Part shown: one piece after another, positions 10,258 through 20,899 of the stretch
How positions within the stretch are numbered: the first letter of the stretch is position 1
Layout of the letters: each line of letters starts with the position of its first letter
Assembly (NCBI GenBank): GCA_014898425.1
Contig: RCSZ01000024.1
Location: 236,919 to 300,918 of the forward strand
DNA length: 64,000 nt
Origin: Botryotinia globosa
Taxonomy: Eukaryota; Ascomycota; Leotiomycetes; Helotiales; Sclerotiniaceae
Direction: 5' to 3'
Program-made: the position numbers and the translations under genes
Notes under the pieces: model-generated
The model's database searches: none
The model's input: only the letters and a program-made list of their open reading frames with translations
What the model was told of the DNA's origin: nothing

Positions 10258-12133
10258 GCGAACAAAAGTAATGATTAGAAAATAAAGAACTTAGCTTGAT
10301 AATAGTATTCGTTACTACTATTAGATAATTAATAGATATATAATTATAAAATATATTCAAGAAAAACACATAATTTTAATTTGAAATTTATTAAGTTCAA
10401 GGGTTTTAGAATTCTTTATACTTTATGATTTCAATCTCTTATAGAAGCTCCAATTTTAGAATTAGTATTGTAAAAAACATATCATTTGAAAGTTTTTAGT
10501 TTATTCACTATAGTTATTCCTTCTTTATTTTTAATTGAATTAAAATAATTTCTGAGATAAATTAAATATATTTATTAGGTTAATATTAACTAATAATATT
10601 AATCAGGTTAAAATTAATTAGAATTATAAGATTATTTAATTTGAGTTTTTTTAAATGAAAATTTTTATTTCTAATATATATATAGTATTACGAAGATAAA
10701 TCTTTGATTAAAAAACCCTATATCTAATATTGATCTAGGAATTAATATTGATTTATAATAGTAATCTATTTTATACAAGAGATTGATTAAAATCCTATAC
10801 TTTAATACTAATCAGCTCTATATATTTAAAGTTAATAATAATCTAATCTCAATAGAAAAAAAATCATATATATAGAGTATAAATATAAATAAATAACTTT
10901 AATTCAATAAGTATTATAGTAATCCTAAGCGAATACGAAAGAGACTAGTTTTTTCTTTAACTTCTATAAAAGACATATAATATCCTATATATAACTTTCT
11001 TTTCAAATGAAATAAAATATATCATTTAAATCTTAGAAGATATTAGTACTATGTCTTTTATATTCTTCTTAAATCAATATTAATTCTTCATATTATAAAT
11101 CATTCACTTGATTTCTCGAAGTTTTCTAGTTCTTTATAATTCTCCTATTTATTTTCACTATTGATAATATATTAAATATAAGAATACCTTTCTAAAATTA
11201 GTTTTAGATAAACTAATAAATAATATAATTAGTTATTAATATTATGGGAAATGTATATAATTATAAAAGCTTTTAGTAATATCAATATTGATTAGTTACG
11301 AAATATTAGATAAATTAATTCATGAAGCTTAGTATAGCCTTTTCTTTTTCTAATGAAAATAACATCTTCTCAAATGTTAATATTTCTTATAATCTCAATA
11401 TCTTTAAAATAAGAAGTTTAATATATTAATTATTAGAAATCGTTGAAGTTTTAGTTTTTTTAGAAATTCTATTATAGTAAGAGAGTTTAATAAAACTTTT
11501 TACTTAAAATTATAGATAGATATATTCATAGATATTTTCAATTTAAAAGAATAGAATGCGTTTATAAAGTAGTTATTTATATTTTATTTCGAATTATAAT
11601 TTTATATAATCCTAAAAATCTAGAGACATAAACTTTCAATACTATCAAAATTTCTAAATTTCTAAATTTATTAATTCTAAGAGATTTAGTAATATTGAAG
11701 TATATATATATATATTAATGTTAATATGAATTTAATTTTTTTGGAAAAGATTTCTTTCTGAAAATACAATTAACGAGTGATCGAGAATTAATTTTGAAAT
11801 CTTAAATCGATAAAATATAATTATTTATATTAATAGAATGTATTACTTCTTCTGTCAAATTTGATATGTAATTATAACATAATTAATTTTAGAATCATAA
11901 AAAGAATAATAATGGTTTTTGAATTTTATTCTCGAGTATAATTGAGAATTCTTTTTAAATAAATTTTAATAATCTTTTTAATTTCTTCTAAAACTTATAT
12001 GATATTAGTACTAATAGTTTGAATAAATTTCAATATTAGAAATATATCGTTTTCAAAAAGAATAATTATTTAGTTAAATTATTCATGGAGAAAAGTTCTA
12101 ATATAGGTTTTCAAGAAGTATTAATATAATATT
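10258..12133. other. Gene-free stretch with a family D LTR fragment
   Basis: Around 10905-11010 the words AAGCGAATACGAAAGAGACTAG match the family D LTR in the same orientation as the solo LTR at 1707, so this is a fragment of that family. The rest shows no motif I can assign. Confidence 0.5.
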
Positions 12134-12683
12134 TGTTAGGATATATATATAGTAGTAAGCTATTAGGACTTCAATCCCTAATACTATACCTTTTATAATC
12201 AGATTACATATATAGCGTAATAGTAAAGCTTACAATTTCTATTAGTATTCATATATATTGATTTCATATATATAATAGAATATCAAAGATTTAAATAGAT
12301 ATAGTTTTGGAATTTTTAAATAGAGTTTGCTTAATTTGGAATAGATTTTCTAAATAAAAAGTAGATTAAAGGTAAGGATATATCTATTTAATGATTGGAT
12401 ATTCTGAATTTATTAATAATTGTTTTTAATGATAAGAATATATTAATACAATTGTAGTATTATATTATATAGTTAATTATATAAATAAATATTCTCTATG
12501 CTTATTAGCCTTTTCAGAATGAAAAGAATAAAAAAGGGGAGCTCTATTAGGATATATATATAGTAATAAGCTATTAGATTCAATTCCTGATATTATGTCT
12601 TTTAGTTAGATTGCGTGCGTGGCGTAGTAGTAAAGCTTACAATTTCTATTGGTTCCATGCGTATTGGTTCCATGCACGTGACA
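12134..12683 (+). mobile_element. TRIM-2, 550 bp
   Basis: It has the same structure as TRIM-1: a left terminal repeat 12134-12277, about 267 bp of shared non-coding interior, a purine tract (AATAAAAAAGGGGAG) and a right repeat 12545-12683. The two repeats show the mutation pattern plainly: the right one ends CATGCACGTGACA and the left one CATATATATAATA, where every difference is C-to-T or G-to-A. The flanks (ATATT and TTCGC) do not match. Confidence 0.85.
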
Positions 12684-12833
12684 TTCGCTACTAATTTATA
12701 TTATTTATAGTAAGGAAATCAAATTAATTAGATTATTTGAATTAGGTTTTATTAAGCAACAGTTCTTATTTTTCGTATATATATAGCTTCGGCCCTCGGG
12801 GGTATTAAGATTATTAAGAAGATAAATCTGTAA
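12684..12833 (-). mobile_element. 5' fragment of the Helitron-like family F
   Basis: Read on the minus strand from 12833, it follows the 5' end of the insertion at 50778: a TTATCTTCTTAATAATCTTA block, a GC-rich patch, and AATAAGAACTGTTGCTTA. The fragment is cut at 12684 by TRIM-2. An open frame of 63 codons on this strand has no recognisable content. Confidence 0.6.
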
Positions 12834-12949
12834 TAATAATAAAGTATAACTACTCTTAAGAACATTTAAATTCTCTTTATATGAAAATTCTATCAATCCT
12901 AAACTATTAGTAAATCAAATTCATCTACAAGCTCTTAATACACTTTCCT

Positions 12950-13028
12950 TTCAAACTTTATATTAATAATTATAAATAAATTATACTTTCTTAAAAAGCA
13001 TAAGTTCTGGGGGCTTGTAGGCCCCTAA
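12950..13028 (+). mobile_element. 3' end fragment of family F with terminal hairpin
   Basis: The sequence TTATACTTTCTTAAAAAGCA followed by a GGGGGC...GCCCC hairpin and CTAA parallels the 3' end of the insertion at 51592. It ends CTAA followed by T, the Helitron-type CTRR/T arrangement. Confidence 0.55.
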
Positions 13029-13662
13029 TAATAATAATAAGTAATAAATAAAAATATTATAGAATTTGATATAAGGGTTCTAGCTTCCAGTTATAATGAA
13101 TTACTTTATATGATAATCTTGATAGAATTCATATAAAACTAGGTTTTCGAATAAACCTAGTAGCCTCAACAAAGAATTATAGTTTCCTTTATCGATATAT
13201 TTCTTTGAAATCTTCTTTTTATATAAACAATTCATTACGTTATATAATACGAAGAAAATTAAAATGTTGAAAGATTCTGAAATCAAACTATCTTTAATTG
13301 TATTATAAAATGAAGATAATAAGATTCTAATCTTAATTAGCTTTATTAGAATTGAAGATAATTTTTGTAAAGTTAAAGTATGATTACTTTTTGAAATCTA
13401 GTTCTCTATTAAAATTAAGCGAATGTTATAAGTTTCTTAAATATTTTAAAGTTAGAATCTCATTAAATATATTTCAGAAGATGAAAAAAGAAACATATTT
13501 AATTGATATTAATATTCTAATAAAATTCCATTATATTTGAAATTTATAAATAAATAAAACTATCTTTAATTATATTTCAAACAAAAGAAATCTCGATGTT
13601 AATAGTTGTCTGGAATATAAATTTATTATATAATATTATATTAAACTCAATAATTACTCAAT
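13029..13662. other. Gene-free stretch
   Basis: Several 60-codon open frames occur, but none shows a motif and they overlap on both strands, as expected by chance in such DNA. Nothing else was recognised. Confidence 0.4.
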
Positions 13663-14500
13663 TGTTAATTCGAGAAGAATATAAGAGATATAGTATCTAT
13701 GTATTGATAGATTCTAAATGTCTAATTATATTATATTTAAAAAATCAGTTATATAGGGAAATAATAGGTTTTATATAGATATTACTAAAAGAACTTATTT
13801 TGTTTATATATTCAAAACTCTCTCTTATAATTTCAAATATCATCATAGAAAAAGAAATTTATAAAATTTATAAAATTCTTTATTTATTAATTGAAATCCC
13901 TAATTTTCTATTAATGAAATTAATTTCGTTTTTCAATATTTTTTTTAGTTTATTTGGTTATTTTGATATTAATTTTATTTATATTAATTAGATTGATAAA
14001 AACTTAATATAACTTTTCTTTTGTTATTATATTAATTGAATTAATTGTATTATTGATTTAGGATATTTTGATAATTTCTTTCTATTCACAAAATTAATTT
14101 AATATTTCAATATTGTTTATAAGTCTTTTTTATTAGCTATTTTTAGTTTTATAAATAGATTATAAAATAATTTAAAATCTATATATAAAATCAATAATAC
14201 CTCTTTATTAAGAATAGTATTAATTATAAAAGTAATTATTATATTAATATCGATTTTCTAAATTAATTTATATAATTTAAATATTAAAAAATTATAAACA
14301 GTTTTTTTATATTGAATGAAAATCAATAAATGATATTACTATTGTTATATTCATTTATTATAATAATTATATACTTTATATAAAATAACTAGTTTTTATT
14401 ATTTGTAAAAGAGATATTAGTGATAATAAGAATCTTAAGTAAATCTAAATTGAATGATATATAATTATAATGTATATTTTGTAAACTTATTATATAATAT
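13663..14500 (+). mobile_element. Family D remnant: deleted LTR plus internal region
   Basis: The first 148 bp (13663-13810) match the family D LTR starting TGTT...TCGAGAAG, but about 90 bp are missing from the middle. The next 690 bp match 34212-35000, which follows the intact 234-bp LTR there. Two copies of LTR plus the same interior show that D is a longer LTR element. No gag or pol motif was found in this shared interior, so it is either an untranslated leader, a non-autonomous element, or too decayed. Confidence 0.7.
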
Positions 14501-14582
14501 ATTATTTGAATATAAAGATATACTTCCGAATTCCATCATATATATCATATATATTTATAAATTCTATTAAAATAAATTATGA

Positions 14583-15132
14583 TGTCACGCACACGGAAAC
14601 AACCAGTAGAAGTCGTAAGCTTTACCACTAAGCCACGCATGCAATCTGATCTCAAAAGATATAATATTAAGGATTGAAGTCCTGATAGCTTACTATTATA
14701 TATATATATTCTAACGGAACTTTCTTCTTTTATTCTATTCGTTCCGAAAAGACTAATCATAAAGAATATTTATTTATATAATTAATTATAATTAATTATA
14801 TGATTTATAATATTATAATTGTATTTGCTAATATCTTCACTATTAATAATCAATTTATTCATAAATTCAAAATATTTAATTATTAAGTAGATATATCCTC
14901 GCCTCTGATCTACTTCTTATTAAGAAAATCTATTCCCAATCAAACGAACCCCAATTAGAAATCTCAGAATAATATCCATTTAATTCAATCCCTAATACTC
15001 TATCACATATATAAAAACAACTAATAGAAATTGTAAGCTTTACCACTAAGCCATATATACAATCTAACCTCAAAAGGCATAATATCAGGGATTGAAGTCC
15101 TGATAGCTTACTACTATATATATATCCTAACA
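14583..15132 (-). mobile_element. TRIM-3, 550 bp, inverted orientation
   Basis: This is a full TRIM on the minus strand: its 5' terminal repeat lies at about 14990-15132 (starting TGTTAGG in sense), its 3' repeat at 14583-14722. The purine tract before the 3' repeat reads AATAAAAGAAGAAAG in sense. The sense end GCGTGACA is unmutated. The two open frames of 67 and 71 codons on this strand are the same frame read through the two terminal repeats, so they reflect the duplication and are not genes. No matching target duplication was found. Confidence 0.85.
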
Positions 15133-15492
15133 AATATAAAATATGAAAGTTTCAATAAAAAATAACGATTATTAAAAATTGAAAGATTATTACAATTATA
15201 AAATTCGAAAATTCAATGAAGAATTAAAATCAATAAATTTTTTTAATAAAGAATTTAATATTAAAAATCATCAAATCATCAATTTATTAAATTATTAATA
15301 ATCACAAGAAGAATTTGTTAGTAATGTAATATTAATTCTGCAAAATATACTATTAAAAAACACTTCGGAAATCTTTTTCAAAATTATCTTATTAAACAAA
15401 TGAAACAAAAATAATATGAGTATATTATTTTATAAATCTTTTTCATATTTCCAAATATATATTGAAATATATAGTTTTATTATAAAAATATA
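15133..15492. other. Gene-free stretch
   Basis: Nothing recognised. It may belong to the 5' part of the copia remnant that follows. Confidence 0.35.
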
Positions 15493-15960
15493 TTGAAAAA
15501 AATAACAAAAATATATTTCAAGAACAAATTAACAATAAAATATTCTAATTATATAAAATACGCTTCAAAAATGAATTCAAAAGTTGATAATTATATATTT
15601 TATATTATGAATGATTGTAAAAGAAAATTAGAAACTATTATATTTAAATATTTATTTATAAATTTCATTTTTATAAGAATTCAAATAGAGTATAGTAATG
15701 AATTAAAAGAATATAATAAATATTGAAATAAAATATTGATGAATATAAAATTAATAATAAATATCAATTTGAATAGAAAATTTGATAATAAAGAATTTGT
15801 TATAAAATTGTAGAATATGATTCATAATATATCGAGAAAGATTTCTTTTGATTTGATAGGTTAATATTTTAATAATACTAATAAATATATAAATTATATT
15901 AAATCTACTAATAATCATTTTGAGTTATTGAGTAATTTAAATTATAACTAAAAATCTCAA
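15493..15960 (+). pseudogene. Ty1/copia gag remnant
   Basis: The frame from 15493 reads YSNYIKYASKMNS, then RIQIEYSNELKEYNKYW and, after a few more codons, ISFDLIG before stops. The minus-strand copia Gag at 48.3 kb has TEYSNYIE, EIQIKYNNKLKEYNQYY and ISLDLIG in the same order and spacing, so this is an old copy of the same or a sister gag gene. Gag would form the virus-like particle. The opening codon is not meaningful and no zinc knuckle survives. Stop codons after about 77 residues make it a pseudogene. No LTRs were seen near it. Confidence 0.75.
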
Positions 15961-16208
15961 TAATCACTTAGACTTTTTAAATAAAACAGAAACTAAAAAA
16001 CTATTAAAATAATTGTTAAACCTTTTTTAAAATCAATCTGAATAAATTATATTTTGAATGAAATTAAAAAAAAAACTAAAATTAAAAAACCTTTTCAAAA
16101 TTAATAAAATAAACAAAATAATAGAATCTTTTTATATAATTTCTAATATTTTTTTATAATAACAAAGATTATATAAAAAACAAATACTTTTAAAAACATT
16201 CTAAAGTA

Positions 16209-17020
16209 AGTCGATCATTCTACTTTTAGACCACTCCTGTTTTGAGTCATCCTTTTATACTAAAAATAACTTTTTTGATTTATTAATATCTTTATTAATA
16301 TTGAATATAATTCAATAAAAACTTATATTTATATAATTAAAACTATTCTAAATTTATATCGAAATGTTTAGGATTTTTTTGGATTAAGATTTAAAACTTT
16401 AAAATGTCGATTTTTAAATTTGTACAAGAATTATACATAAATTTAAAACTTTGATATAATCTTTAATAACCTTTTAATAGCGATTATTAAAATAAAATGA
16501 TATATCTTTTTTAAGGTTTCAAATCTGAATTTATATAGAAATTCAATTTCTTTTTCAAAAGAATAATTAGATATAAAGATATAGTATATAACATGTTTAG
16601 AATAGTATGAATAATTATTACAATTTTGAAAGTACCTCTTTAAATACTTAATTATATAGATTTTCTTGTTTTTTTCTGGATTTTTGAAAAGAATATATTA
16701 TAAATTTATAATAAAACATTATGATTTATTTTTAACTATTTCTTTTAAAAGTTATTATCAATTTTATAGGATATTAAGTTTATATATAATTTCTATACAA
16801 ATTCAATATCGATATTTTAAAGTTTCAGAAATCGATTTACGAAAATCATAAAAATATCGAATTCTCAGAATAAAATCAGAATAAACTTAATTATATTTAT
16901 ATATATAATTTTGTTGAATTGTATTCTACATTAATAAAGATATTAATAAACAAAAAAAGTGATTTTTCATGTGAAAGAGTGCATCAAGAGAGGAGTGGCC
17001 CGAAAGTGAAGTATTCGACT
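16209..17020. mobile_element. Long-TIR element with TA target duplication, 812 bp
   Basis: The left end reads AGTCGATCATTCTACTTTTA and the right end, inverted, AGTCGAATACTTCACTTTCG. The inverted similarity goes on for roughly 150 bp, through GGCCACTCCT, CACTTTTTTT and TTATTAATATCTTTATTAAT. Both ends abut TA (16207-16208, 17021-17022). An AGTCGA end with a TA duplication fits the Fot1/pogo branch of Tc1/mariner found in ascomycetes; that assignment is inference. The central 500 bp have no DDD transposase motif I could read, and a 61-codon open frame inside is probably chance. It is either a non-autonomous or a dead element. Confidence 0.82.
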
Positions 17021-17022
17021 TA

Positions 17023-17942
17023 TCTAATAAAAGATATTTAAAAAAATTCGAATAATATTATTAATAGAGATTAATTGAAATTAATAAATTTAGAAAATTA
17101 TATAATAAACAAATTGAAAATTAGAATGATAATAATAATAAAAAAGATAGTAATAATAGAAGTATAAAAAAATCTATTCTATAATTTATAGGAATTAATG
17201 AAAATTATAAGATAATTTATAGTTATGATAATAATTTATCAAATTCTTTGAGAATGAATGAATTATTATTACATTATTATTATTATTAAATAATGATAGA
17301 AAGTAAAATATTAATAAAATAAATAAGATAATTAATGAAATATTAATAAAATTTTGAATTTAGAAGTTACAAAGTATTATAGTCCTAATGGGAATTGATT
17401 TATAAATTCTAAAATATATATTTCACTGAAATTTATTATTATAGTGAATAAGTAAATTTATTTCAATTTTTAAGTATTTAAATATTCTCTTAATTATCAA
17501 TGATACATCTTTATTAAAAAAAAATATTAAATTCATTTTCAATTCAAAATCGACTCTAATTAATATGATATTAGTTATGATAAGAAACGGAATTAATTAT
17601 CTAAAGCTATCTAAAAATAAATTCCTTTTCAAGTCTATTATATTGAATGTTTAAACTATAACAAGATAAATTGAAAATACTTTTCAATTAAACTATAATG
17701 TAGATTGTTATTTAGGAATAAAATATAATTTAAAAAGAAGTATTAACGTTATTAATGAAAATAAAAATGAAAACAATATTTATAAAACGAATCAAAAAGA
17801 GAATTTAAAAAACAATTCAAATATCAATATGAATATAAACGTGAATTATAATAGAGAATTTAGTGAATTATTCAATCATGAAAATAATAAAAGTATTAAT
17901 TTTAATATTTCAAATTTAAAGTATAAATATTTAGAATATATA
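17023..17942. other. Gene-free stretch between two TIR elements
   Basis: It is asparagine- and lysine-rich in translation, as in decayed gag-like sequence, but no motif was identified. Confidence 0.35.
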
Positions 17943-18423
17943 CAGTCACCGTGCACTACTACTAGTCGTTTTCCAAAATCATACCAAAGTTTATAAAATG
18001 TATTTATGATTTTGATATTATTAAACTTAATATTTCTTATAAAAGACTATATAATTGAATTAAAAAATAATGAAAATAAAATGAAAATTTGTATTTTTTA
18101 TTATTAATTTTTATTATTATAGAATATAGAATTGAAAATAGGAAAGTTAAGATTTGTTGAAAAGGTTGAAATTTCCTAATAAAATAAGTGAAAATCATGA
18201 ACTTTTATAATTTCATTTTTAAATAATATAATTAAGTATTTAAATAAAATCTGAAAACTTTAAAATTTTGAAATTATTGAATATCATTATCGAAATATTA
18301 TACAGATTGAAATTCGAATCAAAATATTGATTCAAAACTATTAATTTTATATATAATAAAAGCAGCAAAACGACTGTTTTACGTGTGATTTAATAAATGG
18401 CTAGTAGCATTGCGTTAGTACTG
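17943..18423. mobile_element. MITE-like element, 481 bp, TA target duplication
   Basis: The left end is CAGTCACCGTGCACTACTAC and the inverted right end CAGTACTAACGCAATGCTAC. Over the first 40 positions about 70 percent agree without gaps, including CTACTAG and AAATCA. Both ends are flanked by TA (17941-17942, 18424-18425). CAGT ends with TA duplication are typical of Tc1/mariner. There is no coding capacity. Confidence 0.72.
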
Positions 18424-18425
18424 TA

Positions 18426-20315
18426 AATAAAGAGAGAGAGAAATACGAAAAACCAAGAAAGAAGTTCTTGGAAAAACCTATTAATCTTCATTATATCCAA
18501 AATAAGAAATATTTTTATAAACTGTTTATGATTACTGAATTATTACCTATTCAAATTAAAAAAATATTATTATTGATATTAAAAAACAAATTCAACATAT
18601 CTATATCGAAACTATTAATATCAATATTACCAACAATAAGTTTATTATATTGAATATAATTAATAAAAATAAAAATTACAAATTAAAATTATAAATTTCT
18701 ATAATAATCTAAACTTTTCAATATTTCAAGGTTTTATAAAAGAACTTTAATTACCAAAAAAAAACTGTGAATAGGAATTCTTTTTTTTTAAAAAAAATAA
18801 AGAATAAAAGCTTTGTTTTTTTAAAAAAAACTTTGAAGAGAAATATATCAATATTAATATAAATATTGATATTCTATTAATATATCTATAGTTATTGAAA
18901 AAAAGCTAATGTTTTCAAAATATTTATAATATATTTGATACAAATATATAACATGTTAATACTAATATATATTATTATAAAATATCAACTTTTATAATTA
19001 TTACTTTATAAAATATATAATATATCATTAATTATAATTAATAAAAGAAATTTCTTAATACAAAATACATATTATTAAAAACAATAATAGCCTAATATCT
19101 GTCTATCTATTATTTTAATTCTATTTGAATTCTAATGTATTAAATACAAATTAAAATCAATTATATAATCACTATGTTCTATATTACAAAATTGAATTTC
19201 TCTATTGATAAAATAATATTTTAAAAGAAGAGAAAATAATAATAAACTTTAAAAAATAGATATTATTGATATATTTTAAATGAAAACAAATATTAGTTTT
19301 ATAAAAATAAATTAAAAATTATAATAAAAAATAACTCTTTAAAAGAATCTAAAAAACTATAGAACAAAAATAACTCTTTAAAAGGAATATGATATTATTA
19401 TTAATTATGACTTTTTTCGTTATTTTGAGAAAGATTGAATAGAAAAAAAGGGTTTATTATAATAAAATAAAAAGTATAAAGTTTTTATAAATATATCAAA
19501 GGATTTATAACTGAAAGAGTTTTCAATAGAATAAATTAATTTTATAAGTAATTCAAAACACTTAAAAAGATTACTCAAAAAATTAATTGAAGATTTTATT
19601 AGGGAAAAAAAAAGTAGATTTTAATTTCCTTTTTTCATTTCTTTCATTCAATTAGAATCAAATATAAATATATTATATAATCTTAGTATAATTATATAAA
19701 TCGAATCGATTAAGAATTTACTACTACTACTACTGTAAATGAAGAATACATTACTGAAATTATTAAATTCCAAGATATATAAAATTATTTATTAAGAAAA
19801 ATATATCAAAATATAAATAAAATTCTATAAAATCTTTTTTAAATTTTCTAATGACATAAGTATTGATATTTTAGAAGTTATAAAATTTAATTTTTTTAAA
19901 AAAGTATACAATTATTTCTATCAATTCAATTATGAATGACGTTCATATGAATATATTTAATTAAAAATAATTAAATAGCTTTGAAATTTTAAAATTCTTT
20001 ATAATATACTATTGAATCAATTTAATATTAAAACGAAATCTGAAAAAATTAAAAATATTTTTGAATTAAATCAAATAAATCGAAATTTTCTATAAAATCA
20101 AGAGGGACTATAATAAAGTAAAGTATATCAATTTATAGATTCATTTCTACAATGTATTAACTAAAAGAATAAAATCTATATTAATTTAAGTTTATTAGAA
20201 TGTATTGAATTCTGATTTTAATTTAAAATATAATATATGATTGAATTATTGAAGCTTTTGCTTATAAATCGTTATATAAACAAGTTTCTAAACTAAATTT
20301 TATAAAAATCTTAAA
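18426..20315. other. Gene-free AT-rich stretch
   Basis: There is a short (GA)n run near 18431 and a (TAC)n run near 19725. Otherwise nothing was recognised. A 61-codon open frame at 18468-18653 has no motif and is probably chance. Confidence 0.4.
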
Positions 20316-20423
20316 TTCTCTTACCGTTATAGACCCTACTAAGCAAGAGTTTCTCATTTTTTATATACATGTAGGTTTTCAGTCCTTGTGGGCGATAAGA
20401 TTATTAAGGAGATAAGCCTTCAA
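20316..20423 (-). mobile_element. 5' fragment of the Helitron-like family F
   Basis: On the minus strand, starting at 20423, it follows the F 5' end: TTGAAGGCTTATCTCCTTAA, then TCTTATCGCCC, then GAGAAACTCTTGCTTAGTA. The base before the 5' end is A, as in the other copies. Confidence 0.65.
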
Positions 20424-20899
20424 TCAAGTTTAGAATTTATTATAAAAACATTTCATATATTATTTAAAACGATCTAATATTTTTCAATAAATAAATTATT
20501 GTTGAAAGGTTTTTTAGGAAATCATAGATAGGTCGAAATAAATTTATTATTTTAAAATATATAAGAGTTATAGAATCTATTTATTGTATATCGTAATGTT
20601 TTATAAAAGAATTCCTGTTAAATTCAGGTTTTCTATATAGAAATTAAATTATTTTATAATTATATTGAATTATTGAATTTTAAGATTAAATAATTTAAAA
20701 TATTGTTAATACAAAAATATTTCTAATTTATTTTCAAGTATTTCTATTGAAAAGGTATATAAACTTTGAATTAAAAAAGTTCAAAATTTTTAATTTATTA
20801 TATTTTCCTATATAAAATGGGCGAATTCTTCGAAAACTTCTAAGCTTTTAATTTTAATTCTTTGATTATACTATTAAAAAATTATTTAAAAACAAATTA

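Noticed and set aside
14545..15133. Two related minus-strand open frames containing KLSGLQSLIL, looking like a duplicated gene
   Set aside because: They are the two terminal repeats of TRIM-3 read in the same frame. The similarity is that of the repeats.
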